12,386 nucleotides of DNA. Origin: Alphaproteobacteria bacterium. Its GTDB lineage: Bacteria > Pseudomonadota > Alphaproteobacteria > Rhodobacterales > Rhodobacteraceae. The position numbers were made by a program, and so were the translations under genes. The notes under the pieces are model-generated. The model had not been told where the DNA came from and made no database searches. It saw nothing but the letters and a program-made list of their open reading frames with translations. The DNA lies in the NCBI GenBank assembly GCA_013151535.1, contig JAADIC010000076.1, positions 1-12,386 on the forward strand. Direction: 5' to 3'. This document shows, one piece after another, positions 1 through 6,168 of this stretch. Each line of letters begins with the position of its first letter. The stretch's first letter is position 1.

Positions 1-279
1 TTCTTTGCCTTCTCGGATGAACCGGACTGGGTGCGCGACAACCTGAACCTGCCTTACGACACCCGGATCGTATCCCATAACGGGGTTGAGACCAATTACG
101 AGGATGTGCGCCTGATGAGCCGCTGTCGCCACCACATTATCGCCAATTCATCGTTCTCATGGTGGGGGGCATGGTTGAACCCTGACGCGGGCAAGATCGT
201 GATTACGCCAAGCCGCTGGTTCGCTGACCCAGACATGCAGGATCACGATCTGGTGCCGGAGGATTGGGTAAAACTCTAA
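1..279 (+). CDS. Alpha-1,2-fucosyltransferase-like protein (GT11), C-terminal part
   Basis: This is the last 92 codons of a gene that enters from the left edge with its frame open from base 1. The stop is TAA at 277-279. The segment HHIIANSSFSWWGAWLN followed by ITPSRWF is the C-terminal hallmark of glycosyltransferase family 11, whose members transfer L-fucose from GDP-fucose in alpha-1,2 linkage to a galactose or similar acceptor on lipopolysaccharide or capsule. Full family members are roughly 280-300 residues, so about two thirds, including the GDP-fucose-binding half, lies outside the window. The protein is expected to be cytoplasmic or peripheral to the inner membrane. It converges on the methyltransferase gene, and their stop codons overlap. 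An internal GTG at 31 opens the frame too, but homology continues upstream of it, so it is not the start. Family assignment is firm; the exact acceptor is unknown. Confidence 0.88.
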   Translation, partial: FFAFSDEPDWVRDNLNLPYDTRIVSHNGVETNYEDVRLMSRCRHHIIANSSFSWWGAWLNPDAGKIVITPSRWFADPDMQDHDLVPEDWVKL

Positions 280-1157
280 CGCCGCTTTTCTTTCTTCACT
301 TTCTTTGACAACCAGCGATATGTGTAGAACGAGATTTTCTGGAAAACGTTGTAATCACTTCTGAACCGGATCAGATGGGCCGGCAAAGCCTGAATGCCCG
401 CCTCGGTCACCGCCAGTTTGTGCCACGGCATCCAGACGGTTTGGCTGGTATGGAGCGAGCCATCCATGCCAACAAAGATGAACGTCCTTTTATCTGAATC
501 ATCAATAATATCCTCGATTTGCGGGTGTTCTTTCCCCAAAACAAAGCCGGTCAAATCACTTCTGGTAAGGAATAGATTTCCCCTTGTGGCGTGAACCAAG
601 TCATACCCCTTCTTTTGCGCCAGCAAGATCAATGACTTAGCACTTGAGCCGACGTTAATCTTGAAATCCGCTTTCTGAACGAACTCAACCTCATTTGGAA
701 TATGTGGATTGAATTCAATGCAAATCAGCTTGGGCCGGATTTCCGAAAGCGAGTCCAGAATATGGTAATCATTACCGTCAATATCTATCGACAGAAAATC
801 AAACTCTTTTGGAATATCTGTGTCCAGCAATATGTTCTCAAGGCTTTTCGGGCCCTGAAAATCAACAAATTCGCACAGTTTGACGATCTTTTTCTCTGGA
901 AAGTTCTTGCAAAGCTCTTTGTATTTGGAGGGGTTCCCCTCGATCAACACGGCAGAGTATCCAACCTCCTGAATCAAGCGACATGTATTGGAAAGGTGCA
1001 ATCCGTCCCATGCGCCAAACTCCACACACCACTTGTCCAGCTCGACAGACTTTTCAAGTCTGGCCAGTATTTCTTCGGTTACGCCGTCTTCGCCGTACTG
1101 GGAATTTACGTTGGTTTCAAATGCGCTGAGTGATTTGTATTCTGTTTGACCGACCAC
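276..1157 (-). CDS. FkbM-like SAM-dependent methyltransferase
   Basis: This looks like a class I SAM-dependent methyltransferase of the FkbM type, often found in polysaccharide clusters where it O-methylates sugars. Numbered from the alternative TTG start at 1208, the visible motifs are SQYGEDG (36-42), the SAM-binding loop CVEFGAWDG (61-69), the acidic VLIEGNP (87-93) and LSIDIDGNDYHILDSL (139-154). The tail (from about 283) is basic and ends KKVKKEKRR. The start is uncertain. The frame opens to TTG at 1206-1208, nine bases after the fucosyltransferase stop, but no ribosome binding site precedes that codon. GTG at 1155-1157 has AAAGGA seven bases upstream and is preferred, giving 293 residues. 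A hand count over 301-900 gives about 46% GC, against about 60% in part of lipB, which hints at transfer. It is probably co-transcribed with the GT10 gene. The methylated substrate is unknown. Confidence 0.8.
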   Translation of the reverse strand: MVGQTEYKSLSAFETNVNSQYGEDGVTEEILARLEKSVELDKWCVEFGAWDGLHLSNTCRLIQEVGYSAVLIEGNPSKYKELCKNFPEKKIVKLCEFVDFQGPKSLENILLDTDIPKEFDFLSIDIDGNDYHILDSLSEIRPKLICIEFNPHIPNEVEFVQKADFKINVGSSAKSLILLAQKKGYDLVHATRGNLFLTRSDLTGFVLGKEHPQIEDIIDDSDKRTFIFVGMDGSLHTSQTVWMPWHKLAVTEAGIQALPAHLIRFRSDYNVFQKISFYTYRWLSKKVKKEKRR

Positions 1158-1164
1158 AGTTTTT

Positions 1165-1170
1165 TCCTTT
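1165..1170 (-). promoter_or_regulatory. Ribosome binding site supporting the GTG start of the methyltransferase
   Basis: On the minus strand AAAGGA lies seven bases before GTG (1157-1155). The longer TTG start at 1208 has no purine-rich site, so this motif decides the preferred start. It is a short match and could be chance. Confidence 0.45.
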
Positions 1171-1217
1171 GATTTCTCGCAAGACAATTGCACCAGTCGG
1201 CCCAGCAATTCAAGACG

Positions 1218-2102
1218 TCAACGCTTTGCTGCCAAGATCACTTTCGCGGCGCTTTTCAATACATTGGAATACTTGATCGCGGCCTTTCGGTTTTCACCAA
1301 GTGCAGCAGCGCGTGACTTGTAGTCATCTTCCGAAACATTCCGGATCGCCGCAACAAGCGAGGCCTCGTCGCTGCATTCCACAATCCCATCCATATTGAA
1401 GAAATCACCGATATCAGGTGCGCCCCAGTAAATCGGCACGGTGTTCAGCAAAAACGCGTCGATCAGCTTTTCGGTGAAATAGCCATCCTGGCGGGTATTT
1501 TCGATGATGATTGAATAGCGGTAAGGGGCCAGCCCGTCAGCCTTGTCTTCAAAAAACCTGTAACCACGCCCCATGATATCAACATCCGTTCCATCTTGGC
1601 GCAAGCGGTGGACAATCCGATGCCGCAGCTTGTGGCCTTTCAGGGATTTTCTGTCTGACGCAATCAGCGACAGCATTTTGCTCTTGGTGCAATCCTTGGT
1701 GCGCCAATCCTCCACCCATGTGTTGCCAAACACGAAATATTCGCCATTCGGGATCGCGGCCAGCAAACGGGCGTCACATGTCAGCACCCGGTAAAACCGC
1801 TTGTGAAACAGCCGCGCCAGTTTCATATGGTGGCCGTGGAACGAACGTGGCTCGACAATCATCAGCGACAGGTTTGCCGCCATGCCCCGCGCCGCACGGC
1901 CATAGACCCAATAGCGTGGATAGGTGAACAGATGGTCTTGCGGTCCAAGATCACCGATGCGCGTGCCCTCCAGCCCGTCGGGGCGGCCAATCGGCCAGTC
2001 AAGGTCATCCAGCGGAATATCTGCCAGTCGGCCGCGTATTTTCAGGAGATAGGGGATCAGGGCAATGGCCGGATCGCGCTGCGGGGTTTGCAAATCGGCC
2101 AT
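1218..2102 (-). CDS. Alpha-1,3-fucosyltransferase family protein (GT10)
   Basis: This 294-residue protein carries the C-terminal signature of glycosyltransferase family 10: YRYSIIIENT at 194-203, then YFTEKLIDAF and PIYWGAPDI at 223-231. The family transfers fucose from GDP-fucose in alpha-1,3 or 1,4 linkage, usually to N-acetylglucosamine or glucose in a surface glycan. The N-terminal half (about 50-170) is the variable acceptor-binding region. No signal peptide or membrane segment is evident, so it should act on the cytoplasmic side of the inner membrane. The frame is open further upstream to 2261, but that extension runs into the tRNA-Leu gene and has no family resemblance, so ATG at 2100-2102 was chosen. 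AAAGG lies 11 bases before it, a weak site. The methyltransferase follows on the same strand. A second fucosyltransferase of GT11 type lies just beyond, so the local glycan is probably fucosylated. Confidence 0.85.
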   Translation of the reverse strand: MADLQTPQRDPAIALIPYLLKIRGRLADIPLDDLDWPIGRPDGLEGTRIGDLGPQDHLFTYPRYWVYGRAARGMAANLSLMIVEPRSFHGHHMKLARLFHKRFYRVLTCDARLLAAIPNGEYFVFGNTWVEDWRTKDCTKSKMLSLIASDRKSLKGHKLRHRIVHRLRQDGTDVDIMGRGYRFFEDKADGLAPYRYSIIIENTRQDGYFTEKLIDAFLLNTVPIYWGAPDIGDFFNMDGIVECSDEASLVAAIRNVSEDDYKSRAAALGENRKAAIKYSNVLKSAAKVILAAKR

Positions 2103-2164
2103 GATCGGTTCAGCCTTTGGCCCTGTTTCAAAAGGTAGCGCGCCGGTCAATGGCGACAATCCAA

Positions 2165-2195
2165 ACGAGCGACCGCTCGTCGGCCTGTCAGGCCG
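2165..2195 (-). terminator. Two tandem hairpins between tRNA-Leu and the GT10 gene
   Basis: On the minus strand CGGCCT-GAC-AGGCCG (2195-2181) is followed by ACGAGC-GGTC-GCTCGT (2180-2165), then TTTGG. Both stems are perfect 6-bp repeats. They lie about 40 bases beyond the tRNA 3' end and about 60 bases before the GT10 start. They could end the tRNA transcript or fold in the GT10 leader. The T tract is only three bases, so a factor-independent terminator is weakly supported. Confidence 0.35.
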
Positions 2196-2231
2196 CCCTG
2201 TCGGAGGTGCCACGCACCGTGAGACAAAATG

Positions 2232-2318
2232 TGGTGCGGTCGAGAGGAATCGAACCTCCACGGGTTTTACCCCACAGCGACCTCAACGCTGCGCGTCTAC
2301 CAATTCCGCCACGACCGC
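2232..2318 (-). tRNA. tRNA-Leu (anticodon GAG)
   Basis: Read on the minus strand, the gene folds as a class II tRNA. The acceptor stem GCGGTCG (2318-2312) pairs with CGACCGC before discriminator A and an encoded CCA at 2234-2232. The D region reads AATTGGTAGAC. The anticodon stem CAGCG/CGCTG closes the loop TTGAGGT with anticodon GAG at 2284-2282, reading CUC and CUU leucine codons. A long variable arm with GGG/CCC pairing follows, then a T arm with loop TTCGATT. The long variable arm and the close match to the general bacterial tRNA-Leu pattern make the identity secure. Its 3' end faces the fucosyltransferase/methyltransferase cluster, and lipB diverges from its 5' side. Confidence 0.96.
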
Positions 2319-2340
2319 ATATCATGACTTGGTACGCGGC

Positions 2341-2369
2341 TCTATAGCCGCTTGATTTCCCCTTGTGAA
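2341..2369 (-). promoter_or_regulatory. Probable sigma-70-type promoter of tRNA-Leu
   Basis: On the minus strand TTCACA (2369-2364) is followed after exactly 17 bases by TATAGA (2346-2341). These match the -35 and -10 consensus at five and four of six positions. A start near 2334 would give a leader of about 16 bases before the mature tRNA. The -10 lies inside the inverted repeat GCGGCT-CTAT-AGCCGC (2336-2351), and the -35 inside a second hairpin (about 2356-2376), which also lies in front of lipB. Confidence 0.5.
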
Positions 2370-2392
2370 GGGGGAATTGCGATTGCACCGTG

Positions 2393-3061
2393 ATGCGCAT
2401 ATATCAATCGCACCGAACCCAATTGAACGAGCGCGCCTTGCACTGGATCACCGCCGATAGCCCAGTTGAATACGACCATGCAATCGCGTGGATGGAGGCC
2501 CGGGTGAACGACATCATAGCCGGGCGGGCGGATGAGTGTATCTGGCTGTTGGAACACCCGCCGCTCTACACCGCTGGCACCAGCGCCAAGCCCGCCGATC
2601 TGGTTGATCCCGATCGCTTTGAGGTGTTTCAAACCCGGCGCGGCGGGCAATATACCTATCACGGGCCGGGCCAGCGGGTGGCTTATGCCATGCTTGATCT
2701 CAACAAGCGGGGCCGCGATGTACGCGCCTATGTTCGCAAGCTGGAAGACTGGATCATCGCCACCTTGGCCGAGTTTAACGTCAAGGGCGAGGTGCGCGAG
2801 GATCGCGTCGGCGTCTGGGTTGCGCGGCCTGATCTGCACCGCGAAGATAAAATCGCCGCCATCGGCGTGCGCCTGCGCAAATGGGTGGCGTTCCACGGCA
2901 TCTCGATCAATGTTGAGCCGGATTTAGGCCATTTTGACGGCATCGTGCCCTGTGGCATTTCAGATCACGGCGTCACGTCGCTGGTTGATCTTGGCCTGCC
3001 CGTCAGCATGGCCGATCTTGATTTGGCCTTGAAAGCGAATTTTGATCTGGTGTTTGGCTAG
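2393..3061 (+). CDS. lipB: Lipoyl(octanoyl) transferase LipB
   Basis: LipB moves the octanoyl group from octanoyl-acyl carrier protein to the lipoyl-domain lysine of pyruvate and 2-oxoglutarate dehydrogenases and the glycine cleavage H protein. This is the first step of endogenous lipoate synthesis, in the cytoplasm. The 222-residue protein has the expected motifs in order: LLEHPPLYTAGTS (substrate pocket), RRGGQYTYHGPGQ, DKIAAIGVR with catalytic Lys153, and VPCGISDHGVTS with nucleophile Cys187. Length is close to E. coli LipB (213). ATG at 2393 is the likely start; GTG at 2390 adds one residue. Neither has a good binding site at normal distance: the purine run at 2368-2376 is too far upstream and sits in a hairpin. 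The gene stands alone, divergent from tRNA-Leu and convergent with the PHP gene 12 bases away. Confidence 0.96.
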   Translation: MRIYQSHRTQLNERALHWITADSPVEYDHAIAWMEARVNDIIAGRADECIWLLEHPPLYTAGTSAKPADLVDPDRFEVFQTRRGGQYTYHGPGQRVAYAMLDLNKRGRDVRAYVRKLEDWIIATLAEFNVKGEVREDRVGVWVARPDLHREDKIAAIGVRLRKWVAFHGISINVEPDLGHFDGIVPCGISDHGVTSLVDLGLPVSMADLDLALKANFDLVFG

Positions 3062-3073
3062 GGTCTGGACCCT
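3060..3073. terminator. Small bidirectional hairpin between lipB and the PHP gene
   Basis: AGGGT-CTGG-ACCCT is a perfect 5-bp inverted repeat filling the 12-base gap between two convergent genes and overlapping the lipB stop. On the + strand it is followed only by TTAATCTT, so it is a weak terminator at best. The position between convergent stops is its main support. Confidence 0.35.
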
Positions 3074-4000
3074 TTAATCTTGCACCCAGATCGGGTTAGA
3101 CCACGCCCTTTTGCCCGCGCGATCAATCACCGAGATGCGAATCCAGGGTGAATTGCTCAGGCGTTCCAGTGAAATCCGACCGGTGGTCATGGTCTCGCCG
3201 CGCTGGGATGCCATCGGTGTTCCCCGGCCCTGAACAAGGATACTTACAGCCGGGGTGCAATCCACCTCGACGCTATTGCCAGTGATGCGAATATCGTGAA
3301 TTTCCGGGCCGGTGCTGGAATAATACGCGCCGGATTTCAGCGCCGCAAGCAGGGCCTCTGGCGTGTTTTCCTGTGCCTTGACCTTGACCCAGCCGCCAAA
3401 ATAATCGGGCGAATTGAAATGCGCGTCATCGGTGGCGATCAGGTTCAGGTGGCGCCCCTCGTTCAACAGGTGCTCCAGGGTCAGGAACCCCTCGCCGCGA
3501 TCATTGTCCACCACGCAGCCGTGGTTGTAGATTTCCACCGCATGGGCGGCGGTGATGCTGCGGGCATCGGCCTCGGTCAAACCGGACCAGTGCGGATGGG
3601 CGATAGCCACGAATGCACCTGCATCACGCGCCCGCTGCGCGATGCTGGTTGCGGTTTCCGAGCCTTTGACGGCGTGAAAATTTGGCGCATTCGGCGGGGT
3701 AAAATCATCCGGCAACCCCAACGCCAGAAGATGCCATAAATGGCCGTTTTCCATAATCCCGGTATGCAGTTCTGCCCCTATTATGGTGGTGAATCCGTTG
3801 TTCCGGCAGAGGGTTGTATCGGTGATCGGATAGTTGAACAGGCCGACAAAATGATCGGTCAGGGCGACAAAGTCATAGCCCTCGGCGCGGTAGCGGCGGC
3901 AGACCTCGCCCGGTTCAAGTGCTCCGTCCGAGCGGGTGGAGTGGGTGTGCAGGTTGCCCCGGAAAAACTTGCCGCTGGAGGTGAAAAAGCTGGTGCGCAT
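3074..4000 (-). CDS. PHP-domain metal-dependent phosphoesterase
   Basis: This 308-residue protein belongs to the polymerase and histidinol phosphatase (PHP) superfamily, metal-dependent hydrolases of phosphoesters. Metal ligands are visible in the usual order: NLHTHS (16-21), LTDH (47-50), GAEL (75-78, Glu77), IAHPHW (133-138) and ATDDAH (189-194). The C-terminal part, roughly 235-308, looks like an extra beta-rich domain ending WIRISVIDRAGKRAWSNPIW, common in stand-alone PHP proteins. There is no signal peptide, so it is probably cytoplasmic. The substrate cannot be told from sequence. The ATG at 4000 lacks a strong binding site and lies 38 bases after the bztD stop on the same strand, so it may be read through from the transporter operon. 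No functional link to amino-acid uptake is evident. Confidence 0.85.
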   Translation of the reverse strand: MRTSFFTSSGKFFRGNLHTHSTRSDGALEPGEVCRRYRAEGYDFVALTDHFVGLFNYPITDTTLCRNNGFTTIIGAELHTGIMENGHLWHLLALGLPDDFTPPNAPNFHAVKGSETATSIAQRARDAGAFVAIAHPHWSGLTEADARSITAAHAVEIYNHGCVVDNDRGEGFLTLEHLLNEGRHLNLIATDDAHFNSPDYFGGWVKVKAQENTPEALLAALKSGAYYSSTGPEIHDIRITGNSVEVDCTPAVSILVQGRGTPMASQRGETMTTGRISLERLSNSPWIRISVIDRAGKRAWSNPIWVQD

Positions 4001-4038
4001 GGCTTAGGCTCGGATTGGTGTGGGTCGAAACCGTTCGG

Positions 4039-4815
4039 TTACAGGATCTGGCTGAGAAACAGTTGGGTTCGCTCGTGCTGCGGATTGTCAAAAAACTCGA
4101 TGGGGTTGTTCTGTTCGACAATGTCGCCCTCGTCCATGAAAATCACCTCGTCGGCGATGGTCTTGGCAAAGCCCATTTCATGCGTCACCACGATCATCGT
4201 CATGCCGGTGTCGGCCAGCTCGACCATCACATCGAGCACTTCCTTTATCATTTCGGGGTCCAGCGCCGAGGTCGGCTCATCAAACAGCATGATTTTCGGG
4301 CTCATGCAAAGCGAGCGCGCAATCGCCACCCGCTGCTGTTGCCCACCGGACAACTGGCCGGGGTATTTGTCGGCCTGCTCGGGAATTTTTACCCGCTCAA
4401 GGTATTTCATCGCGTTTTCACCGGCCTCAGTCTTGCCCATCTTGCGCACCCAGATCGGCCCGAGCGTCAGGTTTTCCAGAATGGTCAGATGCGGGAACAG
4501 GTTGAAATTCTGAAACACCATGCCGACTTCGGTGCGGATATGGTCAAGGTTTTTCAGGTTTTTACCCAGCACGATACCATCAACGATGATATCGCCCTCC
4601 TGATGCTCCTCAAGCGCGTTGATGCAGCGGATCAGGGTGGATTTGCCCGAACCGGACGGGCCGCAGATCACGATCCGCTCGCCCTTGTGAACCGTCAGAT
4701 TGATGTCTTTCAGAACATGAAAAGCCCCATACCATTTGTTCATGTCGTTGATTTCGATCATCACTTCGGTTGATGCGGCCGAGGCGAGCTGACCCTGTTT
4801 TAGTTCAGTGCTCAT
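4039..4815 (-). CDS. bztD: General L-amino acid ABC transporter, ATP-binding protein
   Basis: This is the ATPase of a polar amino-acid uptake transporter (BztD in Rhodobacter, AapP in Rhizobium). It hydrolyses ATP at the inner face of the membrane to drive import through BztB/BztC. In 258 residues it shows the Walker A motif GPSGSGKST (52-60), the Q-loop in VFQNFNLFPH (100-109), the signature LSGGQQQ (155-161), the Walker B IMLFDE (175-180), the D-loop SALD (183-186) and the H-loop histidine 212. The C-terminal NPIEFFDNPQHERT stretch is typical of amino-acid importers. The N-terminal leader (about 1-18) is longer than in many homologs. ATG at 4815 is preceded by GAGGAG with a seven-base gap and lies 21 bases after bztC. 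It is the last transporter gene of the bztABCD operon. Confidence 0.96.
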   Translation of the reverse strand: MSTELKQGQLASAASTEVMIEINDMNKWYGAFHVLKDINLTVHKGERIVICGPSGSGKSTLIRCINALEEHQEGDIIVDGIVLGKNLKNLDHIRTEVGMVFQNFNLFPHLTILENLTLGPIWVRKMGKTEAGENAMKYLERVKIPEQADKYPGQLSGGQQQRVAIARSLCMSPKIMLFDEPTSALDPEMIKEVLDVMVELADTGMTMIVVTHEMGFAKTIADEVIFMDEGDIVEQNNPIEFFDNPQHERTQLFLSQIL

Positions 4816-4836
4816 GATATTTCTCCTCGTTGAAGA

Positions 4837-6165
4837 TCAATGCTTGTTGCCAGCCGACAGTTTCGTTTCCAGATGACGGCTGTATTTGGACATCGAGAAA
4901 CACAGGATAAAGAACAGCATTGCGCCAAAGATCAGCGGTTCTTTGTGCAGGCCCAGCCATGGCACATCCTTGCTGATGGAGCGCAGCATCCCCAGTATAT
5001 CAAACAGCCCGATGATCGACACCAGCGTGGTATCCTTGAGCAGCCCGATGAAACTGCCGACAATGTTGGGGATCATGTGTTTCAGCGCTTGCGGCATGAT
5101 AACCAGCCCCATGGTGCCCCAATAGCCAAGGCCGATGGTATGTGCGCCCTCAAACTGCCCCTTGGGAATTGCCTGAAGGCCCGCCCGGACGGTTTCGGCC
5201 ATGTAACAGGCGTTGAACAGCACCACCGCGATAATCACCTGCACCAGTTTGTTCAAAACGAAGCCTTCGGGCATGAACAGCGGGAACATGGTTGTTGCCA
5301 TGAACAATACGGTAATCAGCGGCACCGAGCGGAATATTTCGATGAACGAGGTCGAAAGTACCCGCACCACCGGCAGTTTGGAGCGCCGACCAAGCGCCAG
5401 AATAATGCCACCCGGCAGGGCCGAGGCGATGCCGATGCCGGAGATCACCAAGGTTAGAAACAATCCGCCCCATTTGGTCCAGGGCACGCCGACCGCGCTC
5501 CAGCTTGTCTGCCACCAAAAAACCGCTGCAAAGGCAAGGACCAGAATAGCCAGCAAGAGGTTGCGCTGGGTCTTATCCGGGGCCGTCATTTTACCAGACA
5601 CCCGAAGCAGGAACTGCACCACACTCTCGTTTTTTGCCAGTCCTGTTATCAGGTTTGCCATATTGCCGATCAGGGCGACAATTGCAGCGGAAATCATGAT
5701 TTGCATGAACAGGCCCTTGTCGCCACCGGCGAACAGGTAACCGGCAAGGAAGGGGTAAAACACCACCACGCTCGCGCCGATCAGAACTTTGCCTTTGACG
5801 CGGGGCATCCATAACGGTGCCATCCAGAACACCAGCATCAGCGCGCCAAAATCTATCCGCCAGATTTCATCACGCGGGTAGCGGCCGTAAAATATGTTTG
5901 TAAGCCAGTCGATTACACCAGCCCAGCACGCACCGGTCAGGCTGTTATCATAGCATTGGCGCCGGTTGTCAGCCACGAATGTTGCGTCGATGAAGCCCCA
6001 TCCGATAATGCCGCTCAAGCTCAGGTAGATGATAAAGAGCATGAACAATGTCAGCACCGTATTGAACACCGAACTGAACAGGTTTTTTTGCAACCAGCCA
6101 ATGATCGAGGTTTCGAAAATAGGTGCCGGGCGGGACGGGGTTTTTTCGGCTTTGATAATCGCCAT
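4837..6165 (-). CDS. bztC: General L-amino acid ABC transporter, permease BztC/AapM
   Basis: This is one of two membrane subunits that form the amino-acid channel. The 442-residue length matches the unusually long AapM/BztC branch of the family (BztC of R. capsulatus is of similar size), rather than the 220-240 residues of ordinary HisM-type permeases. The extra N-terminal half holds hydrophobic segments near 33-56, 105-120, 127-147, 153-174 and 201-218, plus a cysteine pair at 71 and 80 in a likely periplasmic loop. The transport core (about 230-435) has the EAA loop AETVRAGLQAIPKGQFEGA (323-341), which contacts the ATPase. ATG at 6165 lies three bases after the bztB stop, and its GGAG site sits inside the bztB coding end, so translation is likely coupled. 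Confidence 0.95.
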   Translation of the reverse strand: MAIIKAEKTPSRPAPIFETSIIGWLQKNLFSSVFNTVLTLFMLFIIYLSLSGIIGWGFIDATFVADNRRQCYDNSLTGACWAGVIDWLTNIFYGRYPRDEIWRIDFGALMLVFWMAPLWMPRVKGKVLIGASVVVFYPFLAGYLFAGGDKGLFMQIMISAAIVALIGNMANLITGLAKNESVVQFLLRVSGKMTAPDKTQRNLLLAILVLAFAAVFWWQTSWSAVGVPWTKWGGLFLTLVISGIGIASALPGGIILALGRRSKLPVVRVLSTSFIEIFRSVPLITVLFMATTMFPLFMPEGFVLNKLVQVIIAVVLFNACYMAETVRAGLQAIPKGQFEGAHTIGLGYWGTMGLVIMPQALKHMIPNIVGSFIGLLKDTTLVSIIGLFDILGMLRSISKDVPWLGLHKEPLIFGAMLFFILCFSMSKYSRHLETKLSAGNKH

Positions 6166-6168
6166 TTC

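Noticed and set aside
2103..2261. 53-residue N-terminal extension of the GT10 protein
   Set aside because: It runs into the tRNA-Leu gene and through two hairpins and lacks family resemblance; ATG at 2102 is the better start.
2188..2400. A 70-codon minus-strand frame across tRNA-Leu
   Set aside because: It spans the tRNA and its promoter and its composition follows the tRNA sequence; not a protein gene.
3740..4773. Two overlapping + strand frames of about 250 codons opposite the PHP gene and bztD
   Set aside because: Both are antisense to genes with complete catalytic motifs, and their translations resemble no family I know.
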